Source of the DNA: Pseudomonadota bacterium
GTDB taxonomy: Bacteria > Pseudomonadota > Gammaproteobacteria > Pseudomonadales > UBA5518
Length of the DNA stretch: 7,923 bases
Direction of reading: 5' to 3'
Assembly (NCBI GenBank): GCA_022705125.1
Contig: JAKJFB010000124.1
Location: forward strand, 1 to 7,923
Each line of letters begins with the position of its first letter. Position 1 is the first letter of the stretch. Shown here one piece after another: positions 1 to 6,046 of this stretch. The position numbers and the translations under genes were made by a program. Below the pieces are notes generated by a model. It was not told the DNA's origin and did not search any database. It worked only from the letters and a program-made list of their open reading frames with translations.

Positions 1-494
1 CCCTCACGCGCGGCCGCCTCTGCCTCGCTCATCGGCCGATCCGGCAATTCGGCAACGCCGCTGCGACGAAGCCGCTTGACGCCCTCCGGGTAGAGGACGG
101 AATTCTCCGCGTCGATATGACGCCAGAGCGCGTGCGAGTAGCGAGTTGCCAGCGCGCGCAGCCGAACACGGTCGTCCTCGGACGGCGGCCGCTGTTCGAG
201 AATCGGCAGCATCTCGCACAGCCACGCCGCCATCTCGGCGTGCTCGTGCAGCACGGCGTACACCGGTCCGCGGTCGCCCGGGAGTTCCGCGTCGGTGACG
301 AGCGCATTGAGGAACACCCGCTCCTCGCGATCGTGATGGAAATGGCCGGCGAACTCGGTGAAAAACGCGGCGAAGCGTCCGCCGTCGTCCGGGTCCGCGG
401 TGCCATCGATGAATCCGTCTACGAACGCGCGAAACGATCCGAGCACCTGATCGATCAGCACGTGTTCGTCCTGCAATGTTTCGATCAGCTTCAT
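1..494 (-). CDS. Hemerythrin-like (HHE) domain protein, C-terminus beyond window
   Basis: The reading frame starts at ATG 494-492 and stays open for 164 codons to the left edge, so the C-terminus is missing. The start MKLIETLQDEHVLID and the spaced His/Glu pattern match the four-helix hemerythrin (HHE cation-binding) fold. Candidate di-iron ligands are H11, H54 with E58 (in HFHHDREERVF, residues 51-61), H83 or H85 (LHEHAEM), and H121/H126 with E130 (HIDAENSVLYPE). Such proteins bind O2 or NO at a non-heme di-iron site, or serve iron and iron-sulfur homeostasis; the exact role here is unknown. The protein is cytosolic, with no signal peptide. A GGAGG at 506-510 lies 11 bases before the start, a slightly long spacing. 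The in-frame alternatives just upstream are absent because the ATG inside the ribosome-site region hits TGA after four codons. The 97 bases upstream show no clear promoter. Confidence 0.9.
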   Translation of the reverse strand, partial: MKLIETLQDEHVLIDQVLGSFRAFVDGFIDGTADPDDGGRFAAFFTEFAGHFHHDREERVFLNALVTDAELPGDRGPVYAVLHEHAEMAAWLCEMLPILEQRPPSEDDRVRLRALATRYSHALWRHIDAENSVLYPEGVKRLRRSGVAELPDRPMSEAEAAARE

Positions 495-591
495 CGTCGA
501 TTCATCCTCCCGTATCCGTGTTCCTATCCGCCCGCATTCGCCGTCGAGGGCACCGGCGGCGCGATCACTTCCCTCGTCGACACCCCCGCCG

Positions 592-861
592 CTACCTTGC
601 CGGCCCGAGGATCTCGACCCCGTCCATCATCACCGGGTCGGCATCGACCACGCGGTAGGGCAGGCTGTACGCCACGCGCCATTGCTGCCCCGCGCAATCG
701 AGGGTGACGGTCTTGTCGTTAAGGCGGATGACGCAGCCGCTGCGCTCCTGGTGGTCGCGGCCGACGAAGCCAACCCGGTCGCCGATGGCGAGCTCGTTGC
801 GGCCGAGGCCCTGGCGCGGCCTCTCGCGGAGGTCGACGTCGGCGGGGATGCCGGGCGGGCC
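592..861 (-). pseudogene. Headless coding remnant downstream of the LysR gene
   Basis: The minus-strand frame that follows the LysR stop (TGA 864-862) stays open for 89 codons to TAG 594-592. It reads as real protein: RNELAIGDRVGFVGRDHQ at residues 21-38, then CVIRLNDKTVTLDCAGQQW at 43-61 and a short tail ending ILGPAR. Third codon positions are almost all G or C, as in neighbouring genes. The pattern G-D-R-V-x-F-V followed by V-I-R-L-N-x-K-T-V resembles a small SH3/KOW-like beta-barrel domain at the end of short hypothetical proteins; I do not recognise a named family. There is no ATG, GTG or TTG near its beginning. The nearest plausible start, ATG 890-888 inside the end of LysR, is in another frame, so a one-base indel around 845-862 could have broken a gene of roughly 95-100 codons. 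A truncated remnant, or readthrough of the LysR stop, are the alternatives. Confidence 0.6.
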
Positions 862-1776
862 TCAAGGCATCGACTTGCTTGTTCGACCATGGCGCCCGCA
901 GGCACCAGCCTGGGCGCCGACCCGCAGCAGCTCCAGCAGCGCGCTCAGTGGCCCGCCGGGCTCGCCCGCCCAGACCAGGTTCGTCCGGTTCGTCCGCATC
1001 GCCTCCGGCAGTTCGTGGCGTTGGATCGAATCGCCCATGACGGCATTGTCGAGGACGCTCGCCGGCATGATGGCGACGCCGGTTCCGGCCGCGACGCAGG
1101 CCACGATAGCATGGTAGGAGCCGAGGTCGAGGAACCGGCGCGGGGTGACGCCGGCCGCGGCGAACCAGTCGACCAGCAGGCGCCGGTATGAGCAGCCATG
1201 CGGGAAGGCGACGACCGTCTGGTCGGCGAGATCCTGCGCACCGCCGATGCGGGGGCCGCCTCGCGCGGTGATGAGGACCAGCTCTTCCGCGAAGACGGCC
1301 ACGGCCGAGAGGCTTCCCTTGTCGAAGGGTTCGGAGACGAAGGCGGCGTCGATCTGGTGATTGTCGAGTCGCCGCAGCAGCGCCGCGGTCGTTCCGGTCT
1401 GCAGCTCCACGTGCGTTCGGGGATGCGCGGCGTGGTACCGCGAGAGGATGGGCGGCAGGCGCACGCTGGCCGCACTCTCCAGCGAGCCCAGGCGCAGCGA
1501 GCCCGCGACTACCCCGCTGCAGAGGTCCTCCTCGGCTTCGTCGGCCAGCCGCAACAGGCGCTCGGCGTGCCCGAGCAGGCGATGACCCGCATCGGTGAGC
1601 ACCACGTTCCGTCCTTGCCGCCGAAAGAGTTGCGTACCCAGTCGGGACTCGAACTGCTTGATGCGGGTCGTGACGTTGGAAGGCACCCGATTGAGCCGGT
1701 CCGCCGCACGCAGCACACCGCCTTCCACCGCCACACATCGGAAGATGTGCAGGTCTTCCAGGCTGATCCTTCTCAT
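862..1776 (-). CDS. LysR-type transcriptional regulator
   Basis: A 304-residue DNA-binding regulator of normal LysR family length. Residues 1-60 form the winged helix-turn-helix (MRRISLEDLHIFRCV, then AADRLNRVPSNVTTRIKQFE and LGTQLFRRQGRNVVLTDAG). A linker helix (HAERLLRLADEAEEDL) follows, then the two-lobed periplasmic-binding-like effector domain from about residue 90 (GSLRLGSLESAASVRLPPIL) to about 285. The ATG at 1776-1774 was chosen because the HTH begins at once; the frame is open further upstream but would run into the divergent transporter gene. The gene is divergent from the MFS transporter, with a 64-base gap, so it most likely controls that gene and itself in response to a ligand that cannot be read from the sequence. 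After the normal end (LSALLELLR) there is a 19-residue tail with less typical codon use, which may mark a junction with the remnant that follows in frame. Confidence 0.93.
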   Translation of the reverse strand: MRRISLEDLHIFRCVAVEGGVLRAADRLNRVPSNVTTRIKQFESRLGTQLFRRQGRNVVLTDAGHRLLGHAERLLRLADEAEEDLCSGVVAGSLRLGSLESAASVRLPPILSRYHAAHPRTHVELQTGTTAALLRRLDNHQIDAAFVSEPFDKGSLSAVAVFAEELVLITARGGPRIGGAQDLADQTVVAFPHGCSYRRLLVDWFAAAGVTPRRFLDLGSYHAIVACVAAGTGVAIMPASVLDNAVMGDSIQRHELPEAMRTNRTNLVWAGEPGGPLSALLELLRVGAQAGACGRHGRTSKSMP

Positions 1777-1840
1777 ATCGAGAACGTTATTTCTTAAAAA
1801 TTCACTATTCGATTCTATCCGACGAGCGTCTAATCCCGCC
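1777..1840. promoter_or_regulatory. Divergent LysR / MFS control region
   Basis: This 64-base gap between the two divergent starts is markedly AT-rich against a GC-rich background, as expected for two promoters and a LysR operator. It contains the inverted repeat ATTT-CTTAA-AAAT (1789-1801) next to the small palindrome AACGTT (1783-1788). LysR proteins typically bind interrupted dyads of the T-N11-A type, and the 13-base element fits that size. I cannot place -35 and -10 boxes with confidence on either strand. The assignment as operator is inferred from position and symmetry. Confidence 0.5.
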
Positions 1841-3049
1841 ATGGAAAAAAATCCTCCGTCGTCTCTGTCGCCGGGCGCCATCGTCTTCATCGGCCTCCTT
1901 GCGCTGGCCATCGCGATGGGCATCGGTCGCTTCGCATTTACGCCGCTGATGCCGCTCATGGTGCGCGATGGCAGCCTGAATACCGTCACCGGGACGGAAT
2001 GGGCGACGGCGAACTACGTCGGCTACCTGCTCGGTGCGATCAGCGCCTCGTGGTTCGCGCGCAGTCCCCGGCTGGGCTTGCAGGTCGGGTTGCTCGGCGT
2101 CGCCGCGACCACCCTGGCGATGGCTTGGGGTAACGCCGCCTTGCCGTGGCTCGGCTTGGCCCTGCGGGCGAGCGCGGGCGTCTTCAGCGCCTGGGTGCTC
2201 GTGTGCGCCAGCAGTTGGTGCCTGCCCGAACTGGCGCGGCGGAGTTCGACCTCGCTGGGCGGATGGATCTACACCGGGGTGGGCGTGGGCATCGCGGCCA
2301 CGGGTGTACTGACCTGGCTGGGCGGCGCACAGGCGGCCGCGGTGCTGTGGGTGGAGCTCGGGCTGCTCGCCGTCGTCGGCGCCGTCCATGTCATGTGGCG
2401 TCTGCGCGGGCAATCCGCCGCAGCGAGCCCTGCCGGCACGCCCGACGCGCCGAAGCCCCCACCGCCGGCGGTCGCGAGCGGGAACCTGGGCATCGTGCTG
2501 TGCTACAGCGCGTTCGGCTTCGGCTACATCATTCCCGCGACCTTCCTGCCCACCATGGCGCGGCAGCTGGTGTCCGACCCGCTCGTGTTCGGGCTCACCT
2601 GGCCGATCTTCGGCGCGGCGGCGGCGCTGTCCGTGGCCTTCGCCGCGCACCGTCTGCACGGCTGGCCGCGCAGGAAGGTGTGGGCGATCGCCCAGGGGGT
2701 GATGGCGGCAGGCACCCTGCTGCCGTTGCTGCAGCCGGCATTGTGGGTACTGGCCGCCTCGGCGGTGCTGGTCGGCGGCACCTTCATGGTGACCACCATG
2801 GCAGGCCTTCAGCTGGCGCGCGAACGCGCGCCCGCGAACCCGACGGCGCTGCTGGCCCGCATGACCACCGGCTTCGCTGCCGGACAGATCGCCGGTCCGC
2901 TGCTCGTGCGCCTGGTCGGCGATACGCGCATTGCCGGCCTCGACGCGCTGGGCCTGGCGAGCGCGACCGCCGGCCTCCTGCTGGCGATGACCGCCATCTG
3001 GCTCTGGCGCGACGACATCGCGGCCGCAACGAAGCCGCGATCCGCTTGA
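1841..3049 (+). CDS. MFS transporter, YbfB/YjiJ family
   Basis: A 402-residue inner-membrane transporter with about 12 hydrophobic segments. The first segment carries AMGIGRFAFTPLMPLM (residues 25-40), a hallmark of the YbfB/YjiJ-like group of the major facilitator superfamily. The two six-helix halves are joined by a Pro/Ala-rich cytoplasmic linker at about residues 187-215. The second half begins at GIVLCYSAFGFGYIIPATFLP. Substrate is unknown; family members are annotated broadly as exporters or organic compound transporters. Translation most likely starts at ATG 1841, just before the first membrane helix; the frame is open upstream but overlaps the control region and the LysR start. The gene is divergent from LysR, which is its probable regulator. 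The C-terminus ends with a short basic tail (WRDDIAAATKPRSA). Confidence 0.92.
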   Translation: MEKNPPSSLSPGAIVFIGLLALAIAMGIGRFAFTPLMPLMVRDGSLNTVTGTEWATANYVGYLLGAISASWFARSPRLGLQVGLLGVAATTLAMAWGNAALPWLGLALRASAGVFSAWVLVCASSWCLPELARRSSTSLGGWIYTGVGVGIAATGVLTWLGGAQAAAVLWVELGLLAVVGAVHVMWRLRGQSAAASPAGTPDAPKPPPPAVASGNLGIVLCYSAFGFGYIIPATFLPTMARQLVSDPLVFGLTWPIFGAAAALSVAFAAHRLHGWPRRKVWAIAQGVMAAGTLLPLLQPALWVLAASAVLVGGTFMVTTMAGLQLARERAPANPTALLARMTTGFAAGQIAGPLLVRLVGDTRIAGLDALGLASATAGLLLAMTAIWLWRDDIAAATKPRSA

Positions 3050-3160
3050 GACGCGGACGAACGCCCGAGCACGATCGCGGCGTCGGATTCCGCCGGGCCC
3101 GGCACCCCTTGCTTCAGCACGCATCACGCCTGCGCTGCGCCGGGCTTTGGTCTATGGTTC

Positions 3161-3200
3161 CGGTACGAGCCGCTCCGGCGCCGCCGGCGGGCTCGTACTG
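3161..3200 (+). promoter_or_regulatory. Hairpin in the presumed sdhC leader
   Basis: A perfect 9-base inverted repeat, GTACGAGCC (3163-3171) and GGCTCGTAC (3190-3198), can be extended to about 11 pairs by C3161-G3200 and a G-U pair. The 18-base loop is itself GC-rich and can fold inward (CCGG at 3175-3178 with CCGG at 3184-3187). The structure ends 13 bases before the sdhC ATG and just before a weak AAGAG (3204-3208) ribosome site. It has no following T run, so it is not an ordinary terminator for the upstream transporter gene. It could act as an RNA element controlling sdhC translation or as a DNA operator; both are inference. Confidence 0.45.
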
Positions 3201-3213
3201 CCCAAGAGCCCGC

Positions 3214-3600
3214 ATGGACAAGCCGCCTCATCGCTTGCCGGTATTCCTGAATCTGGCACAGATCCGCTTTCCGATCGGTGCGATCGCCTCGATTGCGCAC
3301 CGGGTGTCGGGGGTCTTGCTGTTCATCGCCCTGCCCGTCCTCGCGGCGCTGCTCCACGCCTCGCTGCGCAGCGAAGCGGATTTCGCCTCGGTGCGCGGTC
3401 TGCTCTCGTCGCCGCTCTCGCTCGTGGTGGCCGGTGTGCTGGCGTGGGCGCTCGCGCATCACGTGCTGGCCGGGATCCGCCACCTGTTGATGGACGTCGG
3501 CATCGGCAGCGAGCTCGAGCGTGCGCGCGCCAGCGCACGCCTCATCCTGGTCGCCGCGCCCGCGCTGGCCCTGCTCCTTCTCGTGTGGGGGCTGTCATGA
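3214..3600 (+). CDS. sdhC: Succinate dehydrogenase cytochrome b556 subunit
   Basis: A 128-residue membrane anchor of complex II, which passes electrons from the iron-sulfur subunit to ubiquinone. The N-terminal signature is RFPIGAIASIAHRVSG (residues 18-33), in which S26 and R30 correspond to quinone-site residues of E. coli SdhC. The second signature HHVLAGIRHLLMD (82-94) contains H83, the expected heme b axial ligand. Three membrane helices are visible at about 22-47, 68-91 and 108-127. Length is normal for the family. ATG 3214 follows a weak AAGAG and begins MDKPPHRLPVFLNL, the usual start type. The stop overlaps the start of sdhD by four bases (ATGA), so the two are translationally coupled. 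The operon is incomplete: the flavoprotein gene sdhA does not follow sdhD. Confidence 0.95.
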   Translation: MDKPPHRLPVFLNLAQIRFPIGAIASIAHRVSGVLLFIALPVLAALLHASLRSEADFASVRGLLSSPLSLVVAGVLAWALAHHVLAGIRHLLMDVGIGSELERARASARLILVAAPALALLLLVWGLS

Positions 3601-3938
3601 GGTTGTTCACAGGGCAACGGGCATGGGTGGTGCAACGCCTCAGCGCCTTGCTGTTGCTGGTGCTGATCCTGCTCGCCATGCTCGCGCTGCCTTTCGCGTC
3701 GCCGCTCGATTTCTCCGCGTGGCGCGCCTTGGCCGGCGGCGCGCTGGGGGGGCCGCTGATCGCGCTGCTGTTCGGCGCCTTGTGCGCGCACGCCTGGGTA
3801 GGCATGCGCGACATCGTGCTCGACTACCTCCAGCCGCGCGGACTGCGGCTGGCGGTGCTGGGCCTGATCACGGTCGTGCTGCTCGGCGTGCTGGCACGCG
3901 TGCTGCTGAGCCTGGCCATGGTGGCGCTCGCCGCCTGA
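3597..3938 (+). CDS. sdhD: Succinate dehydrogenase hydrophobic anchor subunit
   Basis: A 113-residue second membrane anchor of complex II. The motif AHAWVGMRDIVLDYL (residues 64-78) contains H65, the second heme b ligand, and D76-Y77, equivalent to the quinone-site Asp-Tyr pair of E. coli SdhD. The N-terminus RAWVVQRLSALLLL (8-21) is typical. Three hydrophobic helices lie at about 15-33, 50-72 and 83-108. The ATG overlaps the sdhC stop codon (ATGA). The next gene, only 17 bases on, is sdhB rather than the expected sdhA. The protein itself looks intact, so selection seems to have preserved it. Confidence 0.94.
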   Translation: MRLFTGQRAWVVQRLSALLLLVLILLAMLALPFASPLDFSAWRALAGGALGGPLIALLFGALCAHAWVGMRDIVLDYLQPRGLRLAVLGLITVVLLGVLARVLLSLAMVALAA

Positions 3939-3955
3939 GCGGCGCAGGGGCGGAC

Positions 3956-4651
3956 ATGAGACTGAACATCTATCGCTACGACCCGGAGCGCGGCGATCCG
4001 CCGCGGATGCAGGCCTACGATGTGCAGCCGGAGGCGGGCGACAAGAAGCTGCTCGACCTGCTGATGAGGCTGCGCGTGCAGGACGACAGCCTGTCGTTCC
4101 GGCGCTCGTGCCGCGAGGGAGTGTGCGGCTCGGACGCGATGAACATCAACGGCCGCAACGGCCTCGCCTGCCTGACCGCGCTCGACGGGCTGAAGGAGCC
4201 GATCGTGCTGCGCCCGCTACCCGGCTTTCCGGTAATCCGCGACCTCGTCGTAGACATGACGCAGTTCTTCGCCCACTACCACTCGATCCGGCCCTGGCTG
4301 ATCAACGACGAGCCCCTGCCCGAGCGCGAGCGGCTGCAGACCCCGCCCGAGCGCGAGCGCCTGGACGGCCTGTACGAATGCATCCTGTGCGCCTGCTGCA
4401 GCGCGTTCTGCCCGTCCTACTGGTGGAATCCGGACAAGTTCATCGGGCCGTCGGGCCTGCTGCAGGCCTATCGCTTCATCGCCGACAGCCGCGACACCGC
4501 CTCCGCCGAGCGGCTGGACTTCCTCGACGACGTCTATCGCCTCTACCGCTGCCGCACGATCATGAACTGCACCGAGGTCTGCCCGAAGGGACTGAGCCCC
4601 TCGCACGCCATCGAACGGATCCGCCTGGCCTTGCTGCAGCGTTCATCCTGA
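3956..4651 (+). CDS. sdhB: Succinate dehydrogenase iron-sulfur subunit
   Basis: A 231-residue electron-transfer subunit that links the flavoprotein SdhA to the SdhCD quinone site. The N-terminal plant-type ferredoxin domain holds the [2Fe-2S] ligands C52, C57, D60 and C72 (SCREGVCGSDAM...GLAC). The C-terminal domain holds ECILCACCSAFCPSYWWNP (141-159), with C142, C145, C148 and C152, and RCRTIMNCTEVCPKGL (198-213), with C199, C205 and C209, giving the [4Fe-4S] and [3Fe-4S] centres. All expected ligands are present and the length is normal. Start ATG 3956 follows a GGGG-rich ribosome site. A 15-base direct repeat (4318-4332 and 4345-4359) encodes PERER twice and looks like ordinary coding repetition. 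Its obligate partner sdhA is not in this window; the protein must work with an SdhA encoded elsewhere or be a second, orphan set. Confidence 0.96.
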   Translation: MRLNIYRYDPERGDPPRMQAYDVQPEAGDKKLLDLLMRLRVQDDSLSFRRSCREGVCGSDAMNINGRNGLACLTALDGLKEPIVLRPLPGFPVIRDLVVDMTQFFAHYHSIRPWLINDEPLPERERLQTPPERERLDGLYECILCACCSAFCPSYWWNPDKFIGPSGLLQAYRFIADSRDTASAERLDFLDDVYRLYRCRTIMNCTEVCPKGLSPSHAIERIRLALLQRSS

Positions 4652-4708
4652 AAAGGCAGGGCGGGAGCGCGCCATTCGCCCCGGGGGCCGGACCGCGTTC
4701 TTTCCGCG

Positions 4709-5284
4709 TCAAAGCACCGGGAGGCCCGGGACGAGGAACACCGCCATCGTTGCGGCCCAGGCCAGCACACCGCAGTGGATCGCGACGATGCCGATCTCCA
4801 GGGCCACGATCTCTTCACGAACCCCGAGCATGCAGCGGACACCCCGCTTCAGCAGCGCGACCGAAGCGCCGATCGCCAGCACCGGCAGTACCAGGACGGC
4901 GAGCGTCCCGTCCTGCAGGAGCGCGAACGACGATAGCCAGAGCGGGAGCAGGGATACCGTCGCGAGCAGACAAGCGTCGCGTGCGCTCGCCCGCACCCCA
5001 TGGGTCGCCGCGACGGCGCCGATCAGCCAGCGGATCATCAGGAAGCCGACGAGCTGCGCGGCGAACAGCGCGAACTCCACGAACTGCCAGGCGGAAGCGG
5101 AGAGGGCGGGCAGATAGTGGGCCGATCCGACATCGGTCGCATGGGACAACATCGCGGGGGGCAACATGGCGGCCGGCAGGGCGACCCCGAAGACCAGGGT
5201 GGCCAGCGAGGGCGGGCGGCGGGAGAGTTCGGTCCAGGCGGCGTCCGAGGACCACAGCATGGGCGGCAGATGGAGGGAAGACAT
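4709..5284 (-). CDS. YIP1-family integral membrane protein
   Basis: A 191-residue polytopic membrane protein. The start (LHLPPMLWSSDAAWTELSRR, residues 4-23) is the usual pre-membrane region of bacterial YIP1 proteins, followed by about five hydrophobic segments near 27-46, 69-92, 104-123, 127-146 and 160-186. The THGVRASARDACLLATVSLL stretch (94-113) and LPLWLSS (113-119) fit the family. Its biochemical role is unknown. It is convergent with sdhB, with 57 bases between the stops and no strong terminator. The start at ATG 5284-5282 has only a weak purine-rich ribosome site. The gene lies downstream of the broken nsrR-like gene on the same strand, but 182 bases away with its own promoter and a palindromic operator, so it is likely a separate transcription unit. 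Confidence 0.82.
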   Translation of the reverse strand: MSSLHLPPMLWSSDAAWTELSRRPPSLATLVFGVALPAAMLPPAMLSHATDVGSAHYLPALSASAWQFVEFALFAAQLVGFLMIRWLIGAVAATHGVRASARDACLLATVSLLPLWLSSFALLQDGTLAVLVLPVLAIGASVALLKRGVRCMLGVREEIVALEIGIVAIHCGVLAWAATMAVFLVPGLPVL

Positions 5285-5322
5285 GATCGATCTCTGCTGG
5301 CGTGTTTGGGCGGCTCGAGGAA

Positions 5323-5345
5323 TTTATATCACAACATGATATAAA
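5323..5345 (-). promoter_or_regulatory. Palindromic operator over the YIP1 gene promoter
   Basis: The plus strand reads TTTATATC (5323-5330), a 7-base spacer, then GATATAAA (5338-5345): perfect 8-base arms in an AT island within GC-rich DNA. Read on the minus strand, the distal arm supplies a TATAAA -10 box at 5328-5323, about 40 bases before the YIP1 start; the expected -35 region would lie inside or next to the other arm (5346 and beyond), where no good TTGACA is present. A dimeric regulator bound here would block RNA polymerase, or an activator could replace the poor -35. The neighbouring NsrR-type regulator is one candidate, but the arms do not match the well-known ATGCAT-type NsrR motif. 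Confidence 0.55.
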
Positions 5346-5466
5346 CTAGCATGGCCCGCCCCCCGGCAGCGAATACGTTGCGACCAGCGCGCGGAGAACC
5401 CGCCCGCAGCTTTGCGCGGCCACGAAGCACAGGCAGACCGTCATCCGGTGGCGCAGCGCGCCCCGA

Positions 5467-5961
5467 CTATCGCCGCTCCCGGCCGGCGGGCGGGCGCACG
5501 ATCGTGATCGGCGCGATGGCGCGCGCCGCCGCTTGCAGGCCGAGTGCCTCGTGCAGCCGTGCGTCGCTGCCGACGAGGTCGGCAAGCGAAACGCGGTCGA
5601 GTGCAGCCAGGAAGGCCTGCAGGGCACCGTCCAGCGCGCCCTTGAGCCGGCACGCCGGATCCAGCAGGCAGTGCGACTGCGTTCCGAAGCACTCGACGAG
5701 CGCGAGGCTCGGTTCGAGCTGGCGGACCACGTTGCCGAGACCGATCTCGCTGCTTGCACGCGCGAGCCTCAAACCCCCTCCCTTGCCGCGTGCGCCGTCG
5801 ACGAAGCCCTTCGCCACCAGTTCGGTGACGATCTTCATGAGGTGGCTGCGCGAGATGTCGAAACGCTCGGCGACCTCCTTGATGGTGATGCGCCGCTCGG
5901 GGATGGCCCCGAGCTACATGAGTACCCGGAGCGCGTAATCGGTGTGTTGCGTGATGTTCAT
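5467..5961 (-). pseudogene. nsrR: nsrR-like Rrf2 regulator, amber stop at codon 16
   Basis: From ATG 5961-5959 the frame reads MNITQHTDYALRVLM, then TAG (5916-5914), then continues without another stop for 148 codons to TAG 5469-5467. The rest is a complete Rrf2 protein: a winged HTH (ITIKEVAERFDISRSHLMKI, residues 25-44), the wing GARGKGGGLRLAR (56-68), and the cluster-binding segment with C91, C98 and C104 (VECFGTQSHCLLDPACRLKGAL). NsrR is a [2Fe-2S] or [4Fe-4S] nitric oxide sensor and repressor. Relatives usually have Tyr at the stop position (RVLMYL), so one base change, TAC to TAG, explains it. The next ATG (codon 42) lacks a ribosome site and would remove most of the HTH. Unless amber is suppressed or the base call is wrong, the regulator is inactive. 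The lack of other damage suggests a recent mutation. IscR or another Rrf2 member is a less likely identity. Confidence 0.85.
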
Positions 5962-5984
5962 CGGCAGGGCGTGCAGAGGAGTCG

Positions 5985-6039
5985 TTGTCGGCTCCATGCT
6001 AGCAACAATAGATTCATACAGGTTGACTCTTCAAGGAGG
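5985..6039. promoter_or_regulatory. Overlapping divergent promoters, nsrR-like and fdxA-like
   Basis: On the plus strand, TTGTCG (5985-5990) and TAGATT (6009-6014), 18 bases apart, are a plausible promoter for the ferredoxin remnant. Its AAGGAGG ribosome site (6033-6039) sits 7 bases before ATG 6047. On the minus strand, TTGAAG (6034-6029) and TATTGT (6010-6005), also 18 apart, are a plausible promoter for the regulator. The two -10 regions overlap, which would suit joint control by one regulator. Each box matches consensus at four of six bases, so this is tentative. The region is AT-rich compared with its surroundings. Confidence 0.4.
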
Positions 6040-6046
6040 AACGGCC

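Noticed and set aside
719..1738. Long minus-strand open frame overlapping the LysR gene
   Set aside because: Arg/Ala/Gly-rich translation with no domain pattern; it is the shadow of the LysR frame in GC-rich DNA.
1805..3127. 440-codon minus-strand open frame opposite the MFS gene
   Set aside because: Composition is Arg/Gln/Gly/His-rich, typical of antisense of a hydrophobic GC-rich gene; no recognisable motif and the plus-strand transporter explains the coding bias.
4318..4359. 15-base direct repeat in sdhB
   Set aside because: It encodes PERER twice in a region that is naturally Glu/Arg-rich in SdhB; no sign of a mobile or regulatory repeat.
4652..4708. Possible bidirectional terminator between sdhB and the YIP1 gene
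   Set aside because: GC-rich partial inverted repeats are present (GAC-C-GCG near 4691 with CGCGTC near 4704), but the stem has a bulge and there is no clear T run on either strand.
5836..5838. Internal ATG (codon 42) as the true start of the Rrf2 regulator
   Set aside because: No ribosome site precedes it and the product would lack most of the DNA-binding helix-turn-helix; the upstream residues match the family start exactly.
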